Positions 35,489 through 45,014 of a stretch of 46,428 nt of DNA are shown in pieces (position 1 is the first letter of the stretch; each line of letters begins with the position of its first letter). The notes under the pieces are model-generated. The model was not told the origin of the DNA, searched no databases, and saw only the letters and a program-made list of their open reading frames with translations. The translations under genes and the position numbers were made by a program. Source of the stretch: Multifurca ochricompacta (taxonomy: Eukaryota > Basidiomycota > Agaricomycetes > Russulales > Russulaceae); assembly GCA_022496185.1 (NCBI GenBank), contig WTXG01000274.1, forward strand, positions 1 through 46,428. Direction: 5' to 3'.

Positions 35489-35989
35489 TGTTGAGCAGGC
35501 ATGTGCGCAGCATACTGACTGTAGTAGTTAGCGTGTAAGGCTAGACAAAGAAAGTTACTTCAGAGGTTAGAAGAACTCTTATTAACTATACTACTGACCT
35601 AGACAAAGAAAGTTCTATGTACGAATGTCAGTCTAATAGTGAAGTAGATAGTAAAGAGGCACTTACACTTCAGAGGTTAGAAGAACTCTGAAGTGGAAGA
35701 GACGAAACAGACACCCTTATATACACTTCCAAGGGATGGTCTGTGCACTGGGAATAAGTCCACAAGTGCCGGACAAAGTCCAAACAATAAACAAGAGGGC
35801 ATAAGGCCATTGGCTACTACAGAAATCACATGTTACATGGTGTATCAGTCAGCTACTGTGGAATGTGAGAAAGAAAGTAATAATGATAATGTAAAAAGTC
35901 CGAAACTCCGGTATCTAATCTTATCTACAAGGTAGCTAATCTAATCACCTGATGCCTGAAGCATCACCGAACATCTTCTGTGTTCAACA
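35489..35989 (-). repeat. 5' LTR of Copia B (501 bp)
   Basis: Minus strand: TGTTGAACACAGAAGATG at 35989 to CTGCTCAACA at 35489, with terminal TGTTGA/TCAACA. The primer site abuts it, so it is the 5' LTR. TATATAAGGG lies near 35718. It is inserted in hAT element copy 3 just before CCATATGAAATATC. Confidence 0.9.
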
Positions 35990-37058
35990 ACCATATGAAA
36001 TATCAAAGCAGATCAACAGTGCAATGTAAAATAAAAGTGTTATCAGTGATCCACTTCTTGAAAATCATGATGCATCTGTTTTATTAACACATGACCAATT
36101 CTGCCAGTCTGGCACTATCTAAAATACTCTCTAGACTACTTTAGACTATAATATAATATAATTATCAAATTTGTTTACTGAAACAAGGCCTGTGTGTATC
36201 TACAAGCTGCATGGGGCAGCAACTACATTGCATTGCATGGTGGTCTGACCTCCTTCCTATTAAGGAAGGTTGACTTAAATGTGCCAGGACAGTTGCACTT
36301 GTATGAAATGAAACCAGAATAATAAAATAATAATGTAAGTAAAGGATCCTTTTAATCTTCTGAACATAAACCAACAATCTTTGAGGGATCTTGAGTAGCC
36401 ATAAATGAACACATTGTGTCCAAGTGCTTATCTCCTTGACCAGGATGGCCTGGGCCATTTATCCAAAATGTGCAGAAATGCAAAGAACAGTTGCACTCAT
36501 ATAAAATTGAAACCAGAATAATAAAATAAAAATGGAATAATAAATTATCTTAATCTTATGAACATAAAATAGGAATCTTTGAGGGATCTTGAGTAGCCAT
36601 AAATGAATGTGTTGTATCCAAGTGCGTATCTCCTTGACTGGGATGTCCTGGGCCAGATGTCTGAAATGTGTGATGCAAGTAAAGAACTTGCATGCATTTC
36701 ATTTTATGGGTAACCCAGGTATCAAAACAATTATCCAGGGGTTACCCCTGCAAATTTCTATGTGTTCATCAAATTATTTTGCATTCTGTGTGGTTATCTG
36801 ACAGGCTTTTCATCAATGTTCTATAACATCCTATCTAATCATCTCTGTATACTGGATTTTAGTTGTGCTTGTATAAAATTGAAAGCAGAATAATAAAATA
36901 AAAATGGAATAATGAATTATCTTAATCTTCTGAACATAAAACAAGAGTCATTGAGGGATCTTAAGCAGCCACAAATGAATGCATTGTGTATCTTCTTGAT
37001 CTGGGAAGGTCTGGGCTGGTTACCCAAAATGTGCAATGCAAGTAAAGAACTTGCATGC
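35990..37058. mobile_element. Truncated hAT element, copy 3
   Basis: Collinear with 22580-23650 of copy 2. The left part, including the terminal repeat, is missing beyond the Copia B LTR, and the right end is cut by the L2 LTR at 37059. Nearly every CpG of the other copies is TG or CA here: for example CAACGCGCGACC is TAACACATGACC, and GCCCGCGTG is GCCTGTGTG. Confidence 0.88.
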
Positions 37059-37863
37059 TGTTACGAACCTAGTGATGTGCCTGGCCTGGCTCAAAGCCGG
37101 AAGCCGGGCCAAGCCAGGCCGTTGTGACAGCCCAGCAAGGGCTTTGGCCCAGCTCAGAGAAACTAAAAGCCAAAGCCGCCGGCTCAGGCCGCGGCTTTCA
37201 ACAGCACATACAAGTGCATTAGCAATCGTCAAAATCAGTAGAAATCTGATCACAAAGTGGTTGATTTGGGTCACGTGATCATGTTTATCGCGGCATTTCA
37301 AACTTTTTCTTCGATATAGCTTTGCAATACATAACACACTAAGTCAGATTTGGATTAGCTGAACTATAACTACTGGTTATATGTCATAAAATTTTCTCTG
37401 CCAAAAGCTGTGGCTTGGGCCAAGCCGGGCCAGGGCCAAGCCATCTGTGGCGGCTTTGGCTTGGCCCAGACTTCTGGAAAGCCAGAGCCGCCTCAGGCCA
37501 AGCCAAAGCCACGGCTTTTGGGCCAAGCCGGGCTGGAACATCACTATACGAACCCCACTGCGTCATCTTTTCTTCTGTTCATGCCACATGACTTGTTGTT
37601 TGGCCCACTTGATTCTTTTTGACAGCAATTATGCTTTCTTTTGTACATATTTGTTCCTTATCTTTGACCTGGGCTGTGCTTATCTCTGACTCATATTTTA
37701 CACAAGAACTCTTATGTATTTTCCCACCAGAATTGTGACTATACCAGATACATCTACATATATTCTCACCTGGCCCACCCTTGCTCCGATTCCCCCTTTA
37801 GTTATATTACGACTTTGTTGATATGCCAAGTATGATACTCCAATTCAGACTCCAATTCTATTA
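37059..37863 (+). repeat. Left part of an L2 LTR, split by a hAT MITE
   Basis: TGTTACGAACC (37059-37069) continues after the MITE as CCACTGCGTC (37555 on) and runs to the TA at 37862-37863, where Tc1 starts. The other half is TAAGTCCACTG..GTAACA at 44552-44815. Added together the pieces give about 582 bp, within the 575-594 bp range of this family, so they were one LTR before Tc1 and Copia C inserted. The left part is considerably diverged from the other copies. Confidence 0.75.
37070..37546. mobile_element. 477-bp hAT MITE
   Basis: Ends TAGTGATGTGCCTGGCC and GGCTGGAACATCACTA, with a perfect 8-bp duplication TACGAACC (37062-37069, 37547-37554). The GC-rich ends match the right and left ends of the 9646-16476 element in reverse. 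An internal stretch (CACAAAGTGGTTGATTTGGG and following, about 37250-37340) matches the reverse complement of 15520-15605 just upstream of the transposase start. It is therefore an internal-deletion derivative of that hAT. Confidence 0.92.
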
Positions 37864-39485
37864 CAGTGCCTCACAAAACTGAGTCAATGTTTTGCACTTT
37901 TGCACTGTTTGTTGAATATCACATCAGCCAAAACAAATATAAACAAAGTCTTGGTAGACCATAAAAGGTACAAGATAAGGGTTATGTAATGCAACAATAA
38001 TTATGTAAGTCTGATCAAAACCTGTGGAGCTATGCCCATTTCAAATTGGGGACTCATTGACTCAGTTTTGTGAGTGGGTATCAGAAATATCAGAATCTGA
38101 TGCTCCACCAAATGTACAGCAATTAATCCTTAATATATGGTTACCACAGTTATCTTAATATTGATGGGACCTGGAATAGAGCTATTTAAGCATGGTTTAC
38201 ATTCCCAGAATATTATAATTTCCCAATGCACCCCACCTCCTCTGCTCAGAAAGAAAACATGCTCTCTCTGGCCTCTGAAGGTCATTCCACTGACACTATT
38301 GCCTCCAGACTCAGCCTCAGCCAGTCCACAGTCTCTAGGACACTCAGGACTCTCCTTACCAACCATCAATCACCTCATTTTGGTCATCCTTCCAAGCTCT
38401 CTGGTACCTCTGAACATGCTATCATGATACAAATCACCACAGGAAAGGTTGGCAATGCTGTCCAGGCCACAAAGCACATCAATTCCATGATCCCCAACCA
38501 TGTCTCTTCACAAACTGTGCACTGGGTTCTTAAACAACATTCATTCAAGGCTGTAACAAAGAAGAAAAGGCCACTACTCTCTGCAGTACATTGCAAGAAG
38601 CACTTAGCCTTTGCTTTGAAGTACCAAAACTGGACTATGGAGGACTGGAAGAGGGTCATTTGGTCAGATGAGACCAAAATCAACAGGTTTGGGTCAGATG
38701 CCAGTCCTCCATAGTCCAGTTTTGGTACTTCAAAGCAAAGGCTAAGTGCTTCTTGCAATGTGCTGCAGAGAGTAGTGGCCTTTTCTTCTTTGTTACAGCC
38801 TTGAATGAATGTTGTTTAAGAACTCAGTGCACAGTTTGTGAAGAGACATGGTTGGGGATCATGGAATTGATGTGCTTTGTGGCCTAGACAGCATTGGCAA
38901 CCTTTCCTGTGGTGATTTGTATCATGATAGCATGTTCAGAGGTAGCAGAGAGCTTGGAAAGATGACCAAAATGAGGTGACTGATGGTTGGGAAGGAGGGT
39001 CCTGAGTGTCCTAGAGACTGTGGACTGGCTGAGGCTGAGTCTGGAGGCAATAGTGTCAGTGGAATGTCCTTCAGAGGCCAGAGAGAGCATGTTTTCTTTC
39101 TGAGCAGAGGAGGTGGGGTGCATTGGGAAATTATAATATTCTGGGAATGTAAACCATGCTTAAATAGCTCTATTCCAGGTCCCATCAATATTAAGATAAC
39201 TATGGTAACCATATATTAAGGATTGGTCACTGTACATTTGGTGGAGCATTGGATTCTGATATTTCTGATACCCACTCACAAAACTGAGTCAATGAGTCCC
39301 CAATTTGAAATGGGCATAGCTCCACAGGTTTTGATCAGAATTACATAATCATTGTTGCATTACATAACCCTTATCTTGTACCTTTTATGGTATACCAAGA
39401 CTTTGTTTATATTTGTTTTGGTTGATGCAATATTCAACAAACATTGCAAAAGTGCAAAACATTGACTCAGTTTTGTGAGGCACTG
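37864..39485. mobile_element. Foldback Tc1 element 2 (N-terminal halves)
   Basis: Ends CAGTGCCTCACAAAACTG and CAGTTTTGTGAGGCACTG lie between TA dinucleotides (37862-37863, 39486-39487). Arms 37864-38648 and 38701-39485 are both 785 bp and are near-perfect reverse complements, with a 52-bp loop. The left arm encodes, at 38226-38700, the N-terminal half of a Tc1 transposase: helix-turn-helix region ENMLSLASEGHSTDTIASRL and SLSQSTVSRTLRTLL, then NWTMEDWKRVIWSDETKINR with the first catalytic Asp lying in the loop. The right arm encodes the same backwards (38884-39123). No C-terminal half exists. The left flank is an L2 LTR and the right flank is Copia C reverse transcriptase. Confidence 0.9.
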
Positions 39486-39487
39486 TA

Positions 39488-42400
39488 AATCTCTTCATCC
39501 AGATCGCCATGAAGGAATGCCGATTTGACATCCATTTGGTGGATTTCCCAATCCTCTAGCGTAGCTAGCGCTAGTAATAATCTAAGAGATTCAAATCTGG
39601 CGACTGGAGAGAATGTTTCATCGAAGTCCACTCCTTCTACTTGGGTGAACCCTTTTGCCACGAGCCTAGCATGAAACCGTCCATCTGGTTTCAGCTTAAA
39701 AACCCATTTTGATTTTACTGCCTTTCTTCCTTTAGGAAGATCCTCAAGGCGCCATACATTAAGTTTATCTAAGGCATCAATTTCATATTTACATGCCTCA
39801 AGCCATTCACTGGCTTTGTCAGACTGCATTGCCTCCTGAAAAGTCAGGGGATCTCTATAAGAGACACCTGCGGCATTTAGCAATTCCATATGCCCAAGTC
39901 TGGAAGAACCCTGCACAAACTCAGCATTATCCTCATTGTAAAATCGAGGATTCATGCGACGTGAACGTCTGGGACGGGCAGTATCAAGATCTAAATCTTC
40001 CTGCACAGCCCTGTCACGTTGCTGAGAGCGTGGGCTTTCCCTAGTAAATACTGGTTGGGAAATTTTGCCAACAATCTTTTCTTAGATTGTCTCTTGGCAC
40101 GGGTTCTATCGGGGAGTTCTGATGGTTCCATGACTTGTGATGGAGGTGTCTGATAGATAGTGACTTCATGTGTGTCTTCTCTTTCAGGTGTGGTAGGCTC
40201 AGGATTTAATTGAGGAGGTTCCACTACCTCCTGTTCCTCAACCTCGGCGTCCTTGTCTTCAGGAGCCTGAGGAACTGTTGCTATTGCTGGTTGAGGCTGG
40301 ACAGGCCTCTCTACTTCAAGACAAAAGGTGTAACTTTTCCTTTTGCTTTCCCTTGCTGTCCTTGGCAAGGTTGGATGGGAAGGACCCTTCATCAAATGTC
40401 ACATCTCTTGACAATATGAAGGATCGAGTATGCATGTCCCAAAGAAGATATCCTTTAGAGTGGGGTGCATACCTGACAAAGACTGTCTCCCTGGCCTTTT
40501 GATCCAGTTTACGTCTTTTATCCTCTGGGACAGTGTAATAGGCTAAGCAGCCAAATATTTTAAAGTAGAGACATCTGGAATGTCCCCATCCAGAAGCTCA
40601 AGCGGTGTCCTCCACTTGTTAGAGCGGATAGGCGTTCTATTGTATATGTGACAGGCTGTTCGCACTGCACATTCCCAGAAACCAAGGGAAAGACCAGCAT
40701 GATGTAGCATACTGGTCGCTTTTTCCATGATGGTTCTGTTGAACCTTTCAGCCCTTCCGTTCTGTTGTGGGGAATATGGCATTGTCAATTTATGCTCTAT
40801 GCCAGCCTGCTCAAGTATTGACTTCAGCTCCCTATTGACAAATTCGCCACCTCGGTCTGTATGTAAGGTCTTTATTTTCTGTCTGTTTTATTTTCCAAGA
40901 ATGCCTTAATGTTACAGAAGACTGATGTAAATCACTTTTTGCTTTCATAGCAACAACTAGAGCTGTCCTGCTAAAGTCGTCTATGAAAGTGGCGAAGTAT
41001 AGGTTCCCTTGAATTGAAGTACATTGTAAAGGACCAACTAGGTCACTATGAATGACTTCCAAGGGTGCTGAAGCTCTCTTTTGAGAGGGAGGGAATGGAA
41101 GACGGTGTGATTTTCCCATTTCACAGCCATAACACAGCTTGTCTTCCACTTGGCTATTATCAATACTAAGGCCTTTACAGCCTTAGGAGCATGTCTTTTG
41201 AGGGCCTCTTTTGACATATGACCCATGGCAAATGCCAGGTATCAAGGCTACTTGATGCAGATTTATGGGAAGCAGTATTAGATTCTGCATAGTTTTCCCA
41301 AAGACCCAATAGAGTCCCATAGCCTTGACACCTTCCGCTATAATTGCATTATTGTACTTTATTTTGACCTCAGATGGAGAGAATTCCACTGAGCCGCCTT
41401 TGTCTGTGATGCAGCTTGTCGACAGTATTCTTTCACTGCCAGGCATATAAAAGACATTATTTACTCCAACTCATAATTTTTCAGTTTGAGTATGACTTTG
41501 CCTGTTCCTTCGACTTGGACTATGGATCCATCACCAATTGTCACTGAGTCCCTTGTGTGGGAAATACTCAGAGAAATCTCTAAGTACGGTGTAAATGAGT
41601 GGTGGCTCCGCTGTCCATCATCCAAGGGTTGCTGCCATCATCGACTTCTTGCGTATGTTCGGTCATCATATAAAGTGAAATGCGAGGTGTCTCATGCACC
41701 TCCTGTATTCTGCCACTACCATTAACTATGGTAGCTACTTGTGTGGAGTTATTATGTACACTGGGGCCTTGCCCCTTCCTCTTGTTGCCCTTTTTGCCTG
41801 CATCAGCATTGGCTCTGTCCTGTTTCCTTTGCCGACATTCATTAGCCTTGTGGCCCGGCTTCTGGCAATAGAAGCAGGTGACATCATTGGACGATGATGC
41901 ACCTGCAGGAGGTGGCGTGAAAGATACTTTTTTTTTTTTTGTTTTTGTTGACATGGGCTGCCTTGTTAAGGGCAGCCCCAACACCACTTCCTGTGGGGCC
42001 GGCTAGTCAGCTTTCCTCATTTAGGAACCTTTGTACAAGGTCCTGAGGGGAAAGGTGGTCAGGAGGACCTGACGCCAGGATTGAGCCAGCAATGGCTGAG
42101 TAGGATGGAGGTAGGGATTGGAGCAAAATAAAGCTCATCTGGAGATCAGAGATCTCCATCCCATTTTCCTTGAGAGTACTCCTCACATCCAACACACGCT
42201 GCAACTGGGGTCTGAATTGTTTGCCCTCTTCCAAGCGGAAGGAGGACACAGAACACCACAAGTTGTAGGTGGCCATGCTACCTACTGAGCCATAGAGCGA
42301 TTCCAAACGCTCATACTTGGCATTGACAGAAGGTAAGTTCTGTCAGAGGCAATCTGGGAGTATGTTTCCGGTGATGTGACCATCACCAGAACTCCCATGA

Positions 42401-42650
42401 GGACTTCCTCCACCCTATTCCATTCTAGGTACATAGGCTCAGACCAAAGCGCAAAGCGCTTGGCATATTCGTCATCCTTTTCTCCATCCTCTGGCTTGGG
42501 AGGATTGAGGAACTCAGGGGCATCATGCGTGATGTGCCTCTTCATCCCATTGATCCTCAGCAGGGCTGTGAACGACACAGACCACTGCTGCCAGTTGGAG
42601 CCATCAAGTTTGTCAAACTTGAAAGTAGGGGGGAAGACGATGGAAGACAT
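39488..42650 (-). pseudogene. Copia element C gag-pol, 3' end missing
   Basis: Closely related to Copia B. Gag begins at ATG 42650 (MSSIVFPPTFKFDKLDG). Then come zinc knuckle CFYCQKPGHKANEC (about 41865), protease WMMDSGATTH (about 41610), integrase HSDLVGPLQ and MPYSPQQNGRAERFNRT (40730-41060), and reverse transcriptase SKWVFKLKPDGRFHARLVAK and QMDVKSAFLHGDLDEEIY (39490-39700), where a Tc1 end interrupts the Tyr codon. The frame is cut at many places by single-base losses against Copia B, mainly between about 40320 and 41600. The rest of reverse transcriptase, RNase H and the 3' LTR are missing. Confidence 0.87.
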
Positions 42651-43560
42651 TGAGATGATTTGAAAGGTTGATCCTGGTTCCAAGGAGCAATTAGAACCAG
42701 TTGTCCAGGTCTCATTTAAGAGGGCCCGTCCATTCTGTGGCACTATGCTTCAGAACTTAAAAAAGTCCTGCCTCTGATGTGCGACTTCTAAGTAGTATAG
42801 TAAGCTGTCTAGCACCATCTACAACAAGTCCTAAGCCCACATCAGGGGGACATTGTGTAAATAGACGGGGAGTCATGTCATGGAGGAGCCAACTGCAAGT
42901 TCCACTAGAGACAAAGGGTATAAGCCCTTCCTCTAGTGCTGGTGGTGGAGTCCATGATTAAGCCCTAGATGATTGGGGCCATGACTGTAGTAGACTATTA
43001 GGTTTCCTCTGGTTGGGGCAAACCCCCAATGAAAGCAGCGGGTACTTCTGCCCAGAGACAAAACCCTCTAGCTACTGTGTAAATACTATAGTAGTTCAAG
43101 CCTACTTGTATCGAGCCCAAGCGTCATGGGAGTGACTACCCATGCCTTGTTCTAGACCCTAAACTCTACCAGCAGGTCGCTAAACCTGGCTTATGGATCG
43201 AGCCAAGCATTGACTGAACCTATAGCTCCAAGCCTTCTGGGCAAGGGGCCTACTAAGACTATGGATGGGACGAAAACCCAGCTACAACTAAGAATACTAT
43301 TTACTTAGAGCGCACATGAGGAACTCAAGGTGTTTCACCCTGCTTAGGGTCCCTCATCACCTCTTGCAAGAATCCCCTGAGGGACTAGCCAGACAGATCA
43401 AGGTGGGCACATAAAGCGCACCACCTTGTGGACAGTTAAGGGCAAGGGGAAAAAATGAAGCTCACTGTTAGACTGATTGGGAAAGACGAAGTCTTGAAGC
43501 TGGTGAGCTTGAAGAAAGGTTGGACTGATCAAAAGAAGTACGATCAGTAAAGCGTGCCCA
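42651..43560 (-). other. Untranslated leader of Copia C
   Basis: Collinear with the Copia B leader and of similar length. It contains no convincing gene; the short frames at 42779-42961 and 43398-43640 are not shared in frame with B. Confidence 0.6.
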
Positions 43561-43572
43561 GGGCCCATAACC
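43561..43572 (-). promoter_or_regulatory. Copia C primer-binding site
   Basis: GGGCCCATAACC on the plus strand immediately precedes the LTR, identical to the site in Copia B and to the initiator tRNA-Met anticodon arm. Confidence 0.8.
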
Positions 43573-44076
43573 TGTAGAAACAGGCATGAGGCGCAGCATA
43601 CTGACTGTAGAAGGTTAGCGGGTAAGGCTAGACAAGACAAGTAACTTCAGAGATAGAAGGAACTCTGTTATACTATGCTACTGACCTAGACAAAGACAAG
43701 TACTATATAAAGCGTTAGTCTCAAGGTATGGTAGTAAGTAAGAGAGGGACTTACACTTCAGAGATAGAAGGAACTCTGAAGTGTAAGAGATGAAACAAAC
43801 ACCCTTATATACACTTCTAAGGGATGGTCTGTGCACTGGGAATAAGTCCACAAGTGCTGGACAAAGTCCAAACAACAAATAGAGGGAGAAAGGCCATTGG
43901 CCACTACAGATATCACATGTTACATGGTGTATCAGTCAGCTACTGCAGAGTGTGAGAAAGAAAGTAATAATGATAATGTAAATAGTCCGAAACTCCGGTA
44001 TCTAATCTAATCTACAAAGTAGCCAATCTAATCACCTGATGCCTGAAGCATCACCGAACATCTTCTGTGTTCAACA
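43573..44076 (-). repeat. 5' LTR of Copia C (504 bp)
   Basis: Minus strand: TGTTGAACACAGAAGATG at 44076 to CTACA at 43573. It is adjacent to the primer site. It is inserted in a Tc1 arm; the next bases, CTAGA (44077-44081), are the likely target duplication, whose partner lay in deleted DNA. TATATAAGGG lies near 43805. Confidence 0.9.
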
Positions 44077-44551
44077 CTAGAGACTGTGGACTGGCTGAGG
44101 CTGAGTCTGGAGGCAATAGTGTCAGTGGAATGACCTTCAGAGGCCAGAGAGAGCATGTTTTCTTTCTGAGCAGAGGAGGTGGGGTGCATTGGGAAATTAT
44201 AATATTCTGGGAATGTAAACCATGCTTAAATAGCTCTATTCCAGGTCCCATCAATATTAAGATAACTGTGGTAACCATATATTAAGGATTAATTGCTGTA
44301 CATTTGGTGGAGCATCAGATTCTGATATTTCTGATACCCACTCACAAAACTGAGTCAATGAGTCCCCAATTTGAAATGGGCATAGCTCCACAGGTTTTGA
44401 TCAGACTTACATAATTATTGTTGCATTACATAACCCTTATCTTGTACCTTTTATGGTCTACCAAGACTTTGTTTATATTTGTTTTGGCTGATGCAATATT
44501 CAACAAACAGTGCAAAAGTGCAAAACATTGACTCAGTTTTGTGAGGCACTG
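44077..44551. mobile_element. Right-arm remnant of a Tc1 foldback element
   Basis: Matches 39011-39485 but agrees with the left arm of element 2 (37864 onward, inverted) at the positions where the two arms of element 2 differ. It ends CAGTTTTGTGAGGCACTG before TA (44552-44553) in an L2 LTR. Copia C inserted in it at the left. Confidence 0.88.
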
Positions 44552-44815
44552 TAAGTCCACTGTAACTACCTTGTAGACCTCAGACTCGACTTATTGAATA
44601 CATCAGTGCTTGTCTTCTGGACACTCCCCTTTGAACCTTTGACTTGTTTGTCTTGGTGTTTCTGACACCTCTCCACTCGACATCGTCTTAGGGAACAGCC
44701 CCTTTGACTTTGATTTCTCCCACTTTACTCCAAGGAGCCTTATTGGTTTCTTATCCGAATACAAACAGTACGCTGTCACACAAGTCATGTAGAACGTCCC
44801 GCACTGGATGTAACA
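44552..44815 (+). repeat. Right part of the split L2 LTR
   Basis: From TAAGTCCACTGTAACTACC to GGATGTAACA it follows the 3' half of the L2 LTR at 13014-13607. The upstream half is at 37059-37863. The bases before (CATGC) and after (ATAGT) the whole LTR do not match, so this is not a simple solo LTR. Confidence 0.8.
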
Positions 44816-44932
44816 ATAGTCAATGGGTGAGGAGGGACATGTCGAAGGGTGAGTGGATGGGAAGTTCTCCATGACTACAATGGAGGAAGTGAAGGCGTTG
44901 ACAGCAGCATTGGCAGCAATGAAAGTGTGACG
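44816..44932. other. Short unassigned spacer between two LTR ends
   Basis: Lies between the 3' ends of two L2 LTRs that face each other. No gene was seen. It could be flank or a scrap of retroelement interior. Confidence 0.4.
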
Positions 44933-45014
44933 GTTTGCGATGTTTTTGTGACACAGGTTGTGACGAAAAACGTCATGTTCTCATCACAACCTGTGTCACA
45001 AAAACATCGCAAAC
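44933..45014. repeat. Perfect 31-bp hairpin
   Basis: Arms 44933-44963 and 44984-45014 (starting GTTTGCGATGTTTTTGTGAC) are exact reverse complements over 31 bp, with a 20-bp loop that itself contains GACGAAAAACGTC. The right arm ends exactly where the next LTR begins, so its last five bases, CAAAC, are that LTR's expected target duplication. Confidence 0.85.

Noticed and set aside
38384..38758. 124-codon minus-strand frame as a separate protein
   Set aside because: It spans the loop of foldback 2 and is the antisense of the transposase half.
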